Below are positions 25,608 to 33,403 of a stretch of 40,351 nucleotides of DNA, piece after piece (the first letter of the stretch is position 1; every line of letters begins with the position of its first letter). The notes below the pieces were generated by a model. That model was not told the origin of the DNA and searched no databases. It worked only from the letters and a program-made list of their open reading frames with translations. A program made the translations under genes and the position numbers. Source of the DNA: Lachnospiraceae bacterium (GTDB lineage: Bacteria > Bacillota > Clostridia > Lachnospirales > Lachnospiraceae); NCBI GenBank assembly GCA_017465845.1, contig JAFTVH010000167.1, positions 1 through 40,351 of the forward strand. The letters run 5' to 3'.

Positions 25608-26999
25608 TTACAGCTCCCTGAAATTCTCAATTCTGTCAAACACCGAGTAATTTGCATCATGATAATTATGCGCTCCATTGATTGCTGTTCGACAGAGGAA
25701 TACAATATCATCACCTTCAAATTCAAAGTCTACGTATTGAAATCCCTCCTGCATCGGGTCACGATCACGACGGTCTATTACATCCAGTTCCACCTCCCAC
25801 TTACAAAGGTCCTTAGAACTCATAAGTGAAAGCAGATTTCGACTGCCGACCTTTTCTTTATCAAGGATGCGGCTGGCAAGCGTATAATAGCGTTTAGATT
25901 TTTCGTCATATTTTATTTCAAACTTGGAATGGTTGGCAGGAAACTCCATGGCTCTGCTGAATTTGAGAGGCGCTTCCGGATTTTCTGCATCTACTTCGTA
26001 GATTAATGCCAGTCCATAATTGGGGGTCATATTTTGCATCTGATACCGCATAATGTTATATAATTTCCCTTCCGGAGCAGCAACCAGACAGCCTTCCAAC
26101 GGCCCGGCAGTCTTTCCCTTCGGAGCCCCCTCCCATGCATGGTCATACATTACAGGCTCGCTGAACAGCCAGCTTTCTTTCTTCATGATATCACTTCCGA
26201 TTTCAGCAGAAGCCACCATCGGTGCATGATATCCTCTGCCCCAGCTTCCCCATTCCAACGTATTCCAGATTCTTCCGTTGTACTCTACAACAGGCTGTGG
26301 ATTCTTGTGCACTCCTGCTTCGCCGTTTTTGCCATTTCCTCCGCGAAGAAGGACTGTAGGTTCGCAAAAGCTTTTTCCGCCATCCACAGACTTTCCAATC
26401 AGAAGATCCCCATATTCTGTGGAACATGCCAGCATATATAACTCATCCCGGTACAAAAACAATTTGCCCCAGAAGCATGGGAAAAGTTCACAGGCATAGT
26501 GCCAGCTCTTGCCATTATCCTCAGAGCGAAAAATCAGAGAGAGATTTTGTGGATATCCTCCACTAAATACATCCATAGAAGCAACAATCACGCCATCCGG
26601 CAATCTCACAAAGGAAGGACTGCAGAGGTATTTTCCTGAAAAGCTATATGCTTCATCATCTGGATGAAGGTAATTTACAACAGAACCAAAGAAACAGATG
26701 CCTGTTCTGGCTAACCGCACACGGCTTTTCAGAAGTCCGCTCGTGACGTAAAACTCATAGTCCGTTTCTGCTTCAAGTCCTGTAATCTCAAAAGAATTTT
26801 TATCAGTCTGCCCGGTCAGGATAAACACGTCCTGCCCTCTCTTTCTGCAAAAAATCTGATAGCCCTCTGCACCCTCTGTCTCTAACCACTCAAAATGTAT
26901 ACTTGTCTCAAAAGGTACAATACGACAGATGTATATGTCTCCGCAACATACAAACGGCGGCCTATAAGGTGCACTACTCCATGTTGAAACTGCTTTCAT
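25608..26999 (-). CDS. Sialidase-like (BNR) glycoside hydrolase, cytoplasmic
   Basis: The 463-residue protein has a fibronectin-III-like N-terminal domain (to about 95) and a propeller with Asp boxes SEDNGKSW and SVDGGKSF. It is a paralogue of 10290-11666; both share NYLHPxD, STEYGDLLIGKS and a C-terminal H(N/D)xNY(L)S motif. There is no signal peptide, unlike most secreted sialidases. AAGGAG precedes the ATG. It is the first gene of the operon with the sugar kinase, lyase and YhcH-like gene, controlled by the strong promoter at 27079-27107. Likely cleaves a glycosidic bond of an imported oligosaccharide; the arginine triad for a carboxylate cannot be confirmed by eye. Confidence 0.83.
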   Translation of the reverse strand: MKAVSTWSSAPYRPPFVCCGDIYICRIVPFETSIHFEWLETEGAEGYQIFCRKRGQDVFILTGQTDKNSFEITGLEAETDYEFYVTSGLLKSRVRLARTGICFFGSVVNYLHPDDEAYSFSGKYLCSPSFVRLPDGVIVASMDVFSGGYPQNLSLIFRSEDNGKSWHYACELFPCFWGKLFLYRDELYMLACSTEYGDLLIGKSVDGGKSFCEPTVLLRGGNGKNGEAGVHKNPQPVVEYNGRIWNTLEWGSWGRGYHAPMVASAEIGSDIMKKESWLFSEPVMYDHAWEGAPKGKTAGPLEGCLVAAPEGKLYNIMRYQMQNMTPNYGLALIYEVDAENPEAPLKFSRAMEFPANHSKFEIKYDEKSKRYYTLASRILDKEKVGSRNLLSLMSSKDLCKWEVELDVIDRRDRDPMQEGFQYVDFEFEGDDIVFLCRTAINGAHNYHDANYSVFDRIENFREL

Positions 27000-27078
27000 A
27001 TGACTTTCTCCTTTTTATTCCTATGTTTTCATTATTGGTAAGCTCTCTTTGACAAGGTTTCTGCTTCATCTATATTTC

Positions 27079-27107
27079 ATTATAAAGATGGTGCTTTTTC
27101 CATTCAA
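27079..27107 (-). promoter_or_regulatory. Near-consensus sigma-A promoter for the sialidase-like/kinase/lyase operon
   Basis: On the minus strand TTGAAT (27107-27102) and TATAAT (27084-27079) are 17 bases apart, about 80 bases before the start at 26999. The strength suggests that the operon is held down or modulated by a regulator, possibly the divergent AraC protein. Confidence 0.8.
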
Positions 27108-27149
27108 TGCACTATAGAGACCCGTTTTTATACATTTGGGACATTCTTC

Positions 27150-27177
27150 TTGACTTTATGACTGCTTTTTGTAAAAT
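27150..27177 (+). promoter_or_regulatory. Promoter of the AraC regulator gene
   Basis: TTGACT (27150-27155) and TAAAAT (27172-27177) are separated by 16 bases, 31 bases before the start at 27209. It is divergent from the promoter at 27079-27107, with about 45 bases between the two -35 boxes, so one regulator bound there could affect both. Confidence 0.65.
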
Positions 27178-27208
27178 AGTAATAACGAATAAAGGAGAAT
27201 CATGACAA

Positions 27209-28081
27209 ATGCTGATACCCTATTACACTCATGCTCATGCTAATATTTTAAACAAGCTTTTTATTCCGGAAATCGCAGAGCCTTTCCCTATCAAGATTCA
27301 CTGGTTTCGAGCACTTTCTTTTGATGAGAAGAACTCCGTAATCAGCCAAGAGATGCATCTTCATACTTTTTTTGAGGTACATCTGGTGGTCAGCGGCAGA
27401 ATGGAGTACTCTTCCAACGACGGCAAGCATTTCGTGCTCGATGCAGGAAAAGGTATCTTGATTTCTCCCTGCATGGAGCATATGGTAAATTCTTACAGCA
27501 GCAATTTTGTCAAATTTTCTCTTGCATTTGTATTAGACGAAACTTCCAGTCTTTATCATAATTTAGCAGAAAATGGGATTTATACTTTTGACCTGTCAAA
27601 TGTGATGTTAAACAGTATTGATTCCGTACTGAGGGAAGTAGATCTGAGCACTTCCTTTTCCCTGACTCTAATTAAAAACAGAATGTTGGATATTATCTGT
27701 GCAATTTCGCGCGCTGTCGGTATCTATGAATATTGTACACCCACAGACCTGACCGTAGAAGACAAACGTGTCACTGCAGCCAAATTATATATTAAGGACA
27801 ATAATAGCCGCTTTCTCACCTGCAATGAGGTGGCCAGTCAATGCGGTCTGAGTCCCAAGCAGATGAACCGTATCTTCTATGCAGCTACCGGCAAGAACCT
27901 GCACGAGTATATTAATATTGTAAAAATAAAAGAGGCAGAGCGGCTGTTGGCCGATACCTCTTTACCTATTAAAGAAATCAGTGAATCTCTGGGCTTCTCC
28001 AGTGTGTATTATTTTAACCGGTTCTTTTCTAAAAATGCGGGGTTTCCGCCGGCGCATTTCAGGAGGATCAGTGCGAAATAA
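27209..28081 (+). CDS. AraC-family transcription regulator with N-terminal cupin
   Basis: The only plus-strand gene in the island, 290 residues. The N-terminal half has the cupin ligand-binding pattern (MHLHTFFEVHLVV, then SPCMEHM). The C-terminal 100 residues have two helix-turn-helix units, with TCNEVASQCGLSPKQMNRIF and SLGFSSVYYFNRFFSKNAGFPP as landmarks. It lacks a receiver domain, so it senses a small molecule directly. GGAG lies 11 bases before the chosen ATG. It is divergent from the kinase/lyase operon and is the most likely local regulator of it. It ends nine bases from the convergent phosphatase gene. Confidence 0.92.
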   Translation: MLIPYYTHAHANILNKLFIPEIAEPFPIKIHWFRALSFDEKNSVISQEMHLHTFFEVHLVVSGRMEYSSNDGKHFVLDAGKGILISPCMEHMVNSYSSNFVKFSLAFVLDETSSLYHNLAENGIYTFDLSNVMLNSIDSVLREVDLSTSFSLTLIKNRMLDIICAISRAVGIYEYCTPTDLTVEDKRVTAAKLYIKDNNSRFLTCNEVASQCGLSPKQMNRIFYAATGKNLHEYINIVKIKEAERLLADTSLPIKEISESLGFSSVYYFNRFFSKNAGFPPAHFRRISAK

Positions 28082-28090
28082 ATGCTTTGC

Positions 28091-28840
28091 CTAAAGCAGC
28101 TCTGCCCTTGCTCCTCTTGCCACCACAGCCTGCTTCCTGTCAAAAGTAAGGGGCTGTCCCTCAGGTCCGCTGACGATTCCGCCCGCTTCCTCTACAATCA
28201 ATGCCCCAGCCGCATAATCCCAGGGACTCAAAATGAGTTCAAAGTAAAGCTCCGCTCTGCCGCAGGCAATGGTGCACAGATCAATAGCTGCCGAGCCGCT
28301 TCTGCGGATATCCTGCGTCCGTTGGAAATAGCGGTATGCCATATCAATAGACTTCTTAGCAAGTTCCTCATTGTATGGCGCTGTCCCAAAGAACACCATC
28401 CCTTCCTCCAACGTCTTGTCAGACACATGTATAGGCTCCCCGTTCAGATAAGCACCCTTGCCTTTTTCCGCATAAAAGGTTTCCTGCCTGTACGGATTGT
28501 ATATGACGCCCTTTACCGGGTATCCGTCTTTCGCCAGGGCAACACTGATGCAGCTGCATCCAAGGCCTCTGGAAAAATTGGCCGTGCCGTCTATGGGATC
28601 CACAATAAAGGCGTAGCCTTTAGAAATATCTGCTTTGTCTGCATCATCCTCTTCCCCGTAGAATACTGCCTCGGGGAGCAGCGCCAGAAGTTTTTCTTTC
28701 AATGCCGCCTGTATTCTGGAATCGTAGTCCGTGACAAAGTTGCCTTTGCCTTCCTTCTGATGGATTTTACGCTGAATGTCGGTGGCGCTTAACATGATCT
28801 CACCGCATTCATGGACGATATCTATTATTTTATTTATCAT
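28091..28840 (-). CDS. Inositol monophosphatase family phosphatase
   Basis: The 249-residue protein has the full metal set: GEED near 62-65, DPIDGTANF near 80-88 and SPWDYAAGALIVEEAGG near the C-terminus (quoted as key residues). The family removes phosphate from inositol phosphates, some sugar phosphates or PAP. GAGGAAA lies before the ATG. It is convergent with the AraC gene and lies on the border between the sugar island and housekeeping genes. A small palindrome lies upstream. The exact substrate is unknown. Confidence 0.92.
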   Translation of the reverse strand: MINKIIDIVHECGEIMLSATDIQRKIHQKEGKGNFVTDYDSRIQAALKEKLLALLPEAVFYGEEDDADKADISKGYAFIVDPIDGTANFSRGLGCSCISVALAKDGYPVKGVIYNPYRQETFYAEKGKGAYLNGEPIHVSDKTLEEGMVFFGTAPYNEELAKKSIDMAYRYFQRTQDIRRSGSAAIDLCTIACGRAELYFELILSPWDYAAGALIVEEAGGIVSGPEGQPLTFDRKQAVVARGARAELL

Positions 28841-28862
28841 AATCGTTTCCTCATGGTCCGCG

Positions 28863-28881
28863 AATTCAACTTTGTTGAATT
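28863..28881. promoter_or_regulatory. Short palindrome upstream of the phosphatase gene
   Basis: AATTCAAC and GTTGAATT, eight bases each, are separated by TTT. It lies 23-41 bases before the phosphatase start on the minus strand. It may be an operator or a minor hairpin; no U-tract follows, so a terminator is unlikely. Confidence 0.3.
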
Positions 28882-28927
28882 TATCTGCTTACTCTAAACC
28901 TTATCACCGCCGTAGCAGTTAAGTCGG

Positions 28928-29620
28928 TTAAATAAAATTCGCAAACACCGACACCGCAATCACCGTCATAACGCCTGCCACAACAATGGACAAGCTGCTC
29001 ATTGCACCTTCGATTTCCCCCATTTCTATGGCCTTGGTGGTACCCATAGCGTGGGAAGCCGTTCCGATAGCCAGTCCTCTGGCGATAGGCTCCTCAATCT
29101 TACATACTTTGCAGATAAATTCCGCAATCATATTTCCCAGAATACCGGTAACAGCAATGGACACTACCGTAATCGTTGCGATACCGCCCATTTTCTCTGA
29201 TACGCCCATACCGATAGCCGTGGTGATGGACTTGGGGAGAAGGGTCACATACTGCTCGTGGTTCAGTCCGAATGCAAGGCTCAACAGGAAGATGCTCACC
29301 ATAGTGGTCAGAACACCGGCAGTAATTCCACCGAAGATGGCCTTAGGATACTTCTTTAAAAGAGTCAGCTGGCGGTAAAGGGGAATGGCCAGACTCACCG
29401 TCGCCGGAGTCAGGAAGAAGCTGATGTATTTAGCACCGTTATAATAAGTGTCATAGTCAATTCCGAAAGCAAGCAGGATGGCTATGATGATAATAACAGA
29501 TACAAGCAGCGGATTGGCAATGGCAGACTTTACCTTACTCTTGATCCAAAGTGCCAGCTGAAAGCACAGCAGACTCAAGGCGATACCAAAATATATAGAT
29601 TGGGTCAAAGCTTCCATCAT
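28928..29620 (-). CDS. lrgB: LrgB/CidB-family membrane protein
   Basis: The 230-residue protein is mostly hydrophobic, with about seven membrane spans, and has the family's landmarks: LLPKSITTAIGMGVSEKMGG and ATASHAMGT-like GTASHAMGTTKAIEMGE (key parts only). LrgB works with LrgA in holin-like control of murein hydrolases or as an export pair for small acids such as pyruvate. The start overlaps the lrgA stop by four bases (ATGA), behind GGAGG. Confidence 0.93.
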   Translation of the reverse strand: MMEALTQSIYFGIALSLLCFQLALWIKSKVKSAIANPLLVSVIIIIAILLAFGIDYDTYYNGAKYISFFLTPATVSLAIPLYRQLTLLKKYPKAIFGGITAGVLTTMVSIFLLSLAFGLNHEQYVTLLPKSITTAIGMGVSEKMGGIATITVVSIAVTGILGNMIAEFICKVCKIEEPIARGLAIGTASHAMGTTKAIEMGEIEGAMSSLSIVVAGVMTVIAVSVFANFI

Positions 29621-30021
29621 GATTTCTGTACCTCCGTATCTTTCTTTTCTCCGTCAGAAGCCTCTTTCTTGCCGCTTCCTTCTTTGCGAAGAATAAACTG
29701 GGCAGTCCGGCCTGTTACAATCATGATCAGGAATGTAGTGGACACACAGATTACCACTAACGGCACCAGCATCTGTTTCAAAGCATCTACACTTGTCATA
29801 ATGCCTACAGTAGACGGAATGAATAACATGGGCATGATTTCTACCAGGAAATCAGCGGCCCCTTCTACTTTTTCCAAAGGAATGATGTGGGTCACCAGGC
29901 AAATCACCATAAGCACCAGCCCATACATGCTGGCCGCAATAGGAAGCGGTATCAGATGCTCCATCATTTCTGCAATAAATGATATGGTCAATATAATGGC
30001 CAACTGTTTGATAAATTTCAT
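29617..30021 (-). CDS. lrgA: LrgA/CidA-family holin-like protein
   Basis: A 134-residue protein with four membrane spans and the family motif around LPIAASMYGLVLM, then MLFIPSTVGIM. The C-terminal tail of about 25 residues is charged (GSGKKEASDGEKKD). AAAGGAAC precedes the ATG. It begins 24 bases after the small cysteine-rich gene and may thus be read from the rsmI operon. It forms the partner of LrgB. Confidence 0.93.
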   Translation of the reverse strand: MKFIKQLAIILTISFIAEMMEHLIPLPIAASMYGLVLMVICLVTHIIPLEKVEGAADFLVEIMPMLFIPSTVGIMTSVDALKQMLVPLVVICVSTTFLIMIVTGRTAQFILRKEGSGKKEASDGEKKDTEVQKS

Positions 30022-30045
30022 TTTTGTTCCTTTCCCGCTGCAGTT

Positions 30046-30216
30046 CTATATCTGCTTGCGCACCACGCCGTACTCATCATCCAGTCTGAAATACGGGCAT
30101 GCCTCTTTACTGCCGGAGAGAAAACGAAACATCTCGTCCTCATCCAGATTCACCAGACAACTGTAGCATTCATAATCTTCATCGTACATATAATTCACAC
30201 AGGCTTCACAGTTCAT
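30046..30216 (-). CDS. 56-residue DUF6472-like cysteine protein
   Basis: Found by reading the gap between rsmI and lrgA. The protein begins MNCEACVNYMYDEDYECYSC and ends DDEYGVVRKQI. CxxC at 3-6 and CxxC at 17-20, with a fifth Cys near residue 40 in EACPYF, suggest a small zinc ribbon. It has the look of the DUF6472 family of Clostridia. The ATG overlaps the rsmI stop as ATGA, and GGAGGAAC lies just inside rsmI, so the two are co-translated. Function is unknown. Confidence 0.85.
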   Translation of the reverse strand: MNCEACVNYMYDEDYECYSCLVNLDEDEMFRFLSGSKEACPYFRLDDEYGVVRKQI

Positions 30217-31064
30217 TCCTCTGTTCCTCCATGGAGATATTGATAAATCTCTCTTTTTCCCACACCACGGTCCTTAGCCACTGTTTTCATAGCACTCTTG
30301 GAATCCATTCCCTGATTTTCGTAGTATGCCATATGCTCCTCAATGCTCATGCTCTGCCAGGAAGCGATTGCTTCCTGCCTCTTTTCCTGTAGGCTCTTGC
30401 CTTCCACTACCAGAACATACTCTCCCCGTGGCTCTTCCTCCTGATAATAAGCAAGGGCTCCACTGATTGTCGTAGGTATCACCGTTTCAAAACGCTTGGT
30501 CAGTTCTCTGCAAAGGGTAATTTTCCTGTCTCCCAGTGCTCCCTGTAATTCTTCCAGCGTTCGCACCAGATGATGTGGCGCTTCGTAAAGGATCATAGTC
30601 CGGCTTTCCCGGGAAAGCTCCTCCAAAACTTCACGCTTTTCCTTTTTATCAGAGGGGAGGAACCCTTCAAAACAGAAACGTCTGGTACTTAAGCCCGATA
30701 GCGTAAGTGCTGTAATGCAGGCTGCCGGTCCCGGCAGGGAAGTCACTGTAATTCCGTTTTGCTGGCACATCTGTACCAGCACCTCGCCCGGATCTGAAAT
30801 GGCCGGGGTACCGGCATCGGTAATCAAAGCAATGTTCTGACCATTCTGCATCTGACCTACCAGCTGCCTGGCTTTTTCTACCTTGTTATATTCATGGTAA
30901 CTTGTCATAGGCGTATGTATATCAAAGTGATTCAACAGCTTGATACTGTTGCGGGTATCCTCTGCTGCAATCACATCCACCTGTTTCAATGTCTCTATGA
31001 CTCTGGGTGTCATATCCTCCAGATTGCCAATAGGTGTGGCACATAAATAAAGCTTTCCTGCCAT
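30213..31064 (-). CDS. rsmI: 16S rRNA (cytidine1402-2'-O)-methyltransferase
   Basis: About 283 residues of the tetrapyrrole-methylase fold. The signatures are LCATPIGNLEDMTPR at the start, AAEDTRNS and ITDAGTPAISDPG. RsmI methylates the ribose of C1402 in the ribosomal P site. I chose the ATG at 31064 (MAGKLYL) because AGGAGG lies five bases upstream; an ATG six codons earlier is in frame. It follows trmN6, as in many Clostridia. Confidence 0.96.
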   Translation of the reverse strand: MAGKLYLCATPIGNLEDMTPRVIETLKQVDVIAAEDTRNSIKLLNHFDIHTPMTSYHEYNKVEKARQLVGQMQNGQNIALITDAGTPAISDPGEVLVQMCQQNGITVTSLPGPAACITALTLSGLSTRRFCFEGFLPSDKKEKREVLEELSRESRTMILYEAPHHLVRTLEELQGALGDRKITLCRELTKRFETVIPTTISGALAYYQEEEPRGEYVLVVEGKSLQEKRQEAIASWQSMSIEEHMAYYENQGMDSKSAMKTVAKDRGVGKREIYQYLHGGTEE

Positions 31065-31102
31065 ATAATCCTCCTGTTGCATTTCTGCACTTTCCTTCAG
31101 TC

Positions 31103-31150
31103 AGTAGTCGCAAATATCAGTAGCCGCAAATATCAATAGCCATAAATATC
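31103..31150 (-). repeat. Three tandem 16-bp units over the trmN6 stop codon
   Basis: On the minus strand GATATTTATGGCTATT, GATATTTGCGGCTACT and GATATTTGCGACTACT follow each other, then GA. The first unit holds the last codons of trmN6 (DIYGY) and its stop; the other two repeat this unit outside the gene. A local duplication is the simplest origin. Confidence 0.85.
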
Positions 31151-31870
31151 GTAAATTTCCGGCATATATACACCCGGCTCTTTATAGACGATCAACGGCT
31201 TCTCCACTGTCATCCTGGGCCGTCCGCCTCTGACGCCTTCTATCAACACCATGTTGGGCTCCTTGTCCACGTAAGGGTACACAAGCTGCATCCGTTTGGG
31301 CTCCAGCTTATACTTTGTCATGGTAGTCATGATTTCAGCCAGCCGGAACGGTCGGTGCACCATGTAAAAATGACCGCCTGTCTTCAAAAGCAGTGCAGCC
31401 TGACTGATCACATCCTCCAGCGTACACAGCAGTTCATGCCTTGCGATGGCCTTAGGTGCATCGGGATTGGTCAGCCCGTGTTGTCCTATCATATAAGGCG
31501 GATTGCAGGTAATTACATCAAAAGAAGCAGACTTAAAAATCTTGCCTGCTTCCCTGATGTCTCCGGTTACAATGGTAATCTTCTCCGTCAGGTCATTCAG
31601 TGCCACACTTCTTCTTGCCATGTCGGCACTTTCCTCCTGTATCTCCAGTCCGATGAGATGGGCTGCCGGAGTTTTGGCCTCCATCAAAATGGGAATGATG
31701 CCGGTGCCGGTTCCCATATCCAGCACCTCATCTCCTTTTCTGGCAGAGGCAAAACCTGACAGCAGCACCGCATCCATGCCGAAGCAGAATTTTTCAGGAT
31801 TCTGGATAATCCGGTAGCCGTTTCGCTGCAATTCGTCCAGTCGCTCGTTATCCTTCAGTTCAATTGTCAT
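31133..31870 (-). CDS. trmN6: tRNA1(Val) (adenine37-N6)-methyltransferase family
   Basis: The 245-residue class I methyltransferase has the SAM loop LDMGTGTGIIP (50-60) and the N6-adenine motif NPPY (123-126), plus the family N-terminus with KFCFGMDAVLLSGF (27-40). The start at 31870 (MTIELKDN) overlaps the ricT stop by 11 bases. The same frame stays open far upstream to 32365, but that part only mirrors ricT's low-complexity tail. The ribosome site is weak, fitting coupled translation. Confidence 0.93.
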   Translation of the reverse strand: MTIELKDNERLDELQRNGYRIIQNPEKFCFGMDAVLLSGFASARKGDEVLDMGTGTGIIPILMEAKTPAAHLIGLEIQEESADMARRSVALNDLTEKITIVTGDIREAGKIFKSASFDVITCNPPYMIGQHGLTNPDAPKAIARHELLCTLEDVISQAALLLKTGGHFYMVHRPFRLAEIMTTMTKYKLEPKRMQLVYPYVDKEPNMVLIEGVRGGRPRMTVEKPLIVYKEPGVYMPEIYDIYGY

Positions 31871-33374
31871 TGCGCTCTGAGGTTCCTTCCTGTTTTGGTG
31901 CATGGAACTGCTTGTCTGGCTGCGATGTTTTCTCTGCATGGGACTGCCTGTCCGGACGTTCTCCACGTTCCGCTCTATCCTGGCGATTGTGACGATTGCC
32001 CCGGTATCCTTTTGTCCCGCGTTCCCTGCTTTCCTGACGGTCACGATTGTCCTGGTGTTCCCGATTATCCTGGCGTTCCTGCCTTTCCTGACGGTCCTGC
32101 CTTTCCTGACGGTCACGATTGTTCTGACGATCCTGTTTCTCCTGGCGACTGCGATTATCCTGACGGTCACCGTTATCTCCTCTTTCCGCACGATCGCTGC
32201 GCTCCTGCTTTTCAAAACGATTCTTGTCAGATTTTTCAAATCTCTCCTGGCGCCCCGGGCGGTTGCCGCGGTTCTGTCGATTATTACGTTCCGGACGTTC
32301 TCCATGTTCCTGATCTTCTGCTCGTTCGGCTCGCTCCTGACGCTTACCCCGGTTATTACGCTCACTGCGTTCTTGACGGTCCATCTTGTCTGAGCGGTCT
32401 GAACGCTCCTGACGACTGCTGTGTTCTGACTGTCCTTCCGCTTCCTGTTTCTCCATAGCTTCCTGCTTTTCCAACATCTCCAGTTCCTTCAACTCTTCTC
32501 TGGACAAATCTTCTGCTGAGAGCTCATCTTTGGAAATATCCTGCTTGTCCTTCTTACCGTGCTTCTTCTTAAAGCGCAGTTTATCAGGCTCGTAATCACG
32601 GATTTCTTTCTCGTCACCTACCTCTACAACCACCTTTACAATCTGGCGCAATACGTTAACGCTCTGCACTTCACCTCTCAGACCGTCATCTGTTGTAACA
32701 TAATCTCCAACGGAAGGCAGCTTACGGTTTAATTCCTCGTACGTATCCTCCTCATGCTTTAAACAACACATCAGACGTCCGCACACACCGGATATCTTAG
32801 TCGGATTCAGGGACAGATTCTGTTCCTTAGCCATCTTAATCGATACCGGAATAAAATCAGACAGATAACTGTGGCAGCACAATACTCTTCCGCAGATTCC
32901 GATTCCTCCCACTGTCTTGGTCTCGTCCCTGACACCGATCTGGCGCAGTTCGATTCTGGTCTTAAAGACACTGGCAAGGTCCTTTACCAGTTCTCTGAAG
33001 TCAATACGACCGTCTGCCGTAAAATAAAACAGTACTTTATTGTTATCAAATGTATATTCCGCATCAATCAGCTTCATCTCCAGACCGTGCTTTCTAATCT
33101 TTTCTAGACAGATCTGGTAAGCTTCCTTTTCTTTCAGTTTATTAGCAGCCTCCTGCTCCTTGTCGCGCTCGTTAGCAATGCGAAGGACAGGCTTTAAGGG
33201 CTGAATGACTTTGTCATCTTCTACTTCTCTGATATCACCTACTACGGTACCGAATTCGATGCCGCGGGCTGTCTCTACTATGACATTATCGCCTTTTTTA
33301 ATTTCAAAACGGACGGGGTCAAAAAAATAAATTTTGCCTGCTGTCCTAAATCTTACTCCTACAACTCTAATCAT
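31860..33374 (-). CDS. ricT: RicT/YaaT (PSP1 domain) with a very long charged tail
   Basis: 504 residues. The first 275 are the PSP1 domain protein known in Bacillus as YaaT/RicT, part of the Y-complex that directs RNase Y and supports sporulation. Its iron-sulfur cysteines are present: C161, C166, C167, C198, C203 and C204 (GICGRVLCC and GVCGRLMCC). From about residue 275 to the end there is a low-complexity tail of Glu, Arg, Gln, Asp and Asn with repeats such as RQERQDRQ and DNRDRQ, ending ERNDN. Bacillus RicT has no such tail (family length about 275). GGAGGTAGATAG precedes the ATG. The tail may bind RNA or condense. Confidence 0.93.
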   Translation of the reverse strand: MIRVVGVRFRTAGKIYFFDPVRFEIKKGDNVIVETARGIEFGTVVGDIREVEDDKVIQPLKPVLRIANERDKEQEAANKLKEKEAYQICLEKIRKHGLEMKLIDAEYTFDNNKVLFYFTADGRIDFRELVKDLASVFKTRIELRQIGVRDETKTVGGIGICGRVLCCHSYLSDFIPVSIKMAKEQNLSLNPTKISGVCGRLMCCLKHEEDTYEELNRKLPSVGDYVTTDDGLRGEVQSVNVLRQIVKVVVEVGDEKEIRDYEPDKLRFKKKHGKKDKQDISKDELSAEDLSREELKELEMLEKQEAMEKQEAEGQSEHSSRQERSDRSDKMDRQERSERNNRGKRQERAERAEDQEHGERPERNNRQNRGNRPGRQERFEKSDKNRFEKQERSDRAERGDNGDRQDNRSRQEKQDRQNNRDRQERQDRQERQERQDNREHQDNRDRQESRERGTKGYRGNRHNRQDRAERGERPDRQSHAEKTSQPDKQFHAPKQEGTSERNDN

Positions 33375-33403
33375 CTATCTACCTCCGGGTGGGGCTAAAA
33401 CGT

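Noticed and set aside
27202-27243. A 13-codon frame (start MTNADTL) overlapping the AraC start
   Set aside because: It shares the same ribosome site as the AraC gene and encodes nothing recognisable; the AraC start is a better fit to the cupin domain's beginning.
31871-32365. A 165-codon N-terminal extension of trmN6
   Set aside because: The added sequence is only an alternate reading of RicT's low-complexity tail, and the family starts at MTIELKDN.
31895-32458. Plus-strand frames of 187 and 163 codons opposite the RicT tail
   Set aside because: Low-complexity shadows of the repeated Arg/Gln/Asp codons; no ribosome site or recognisable domain.
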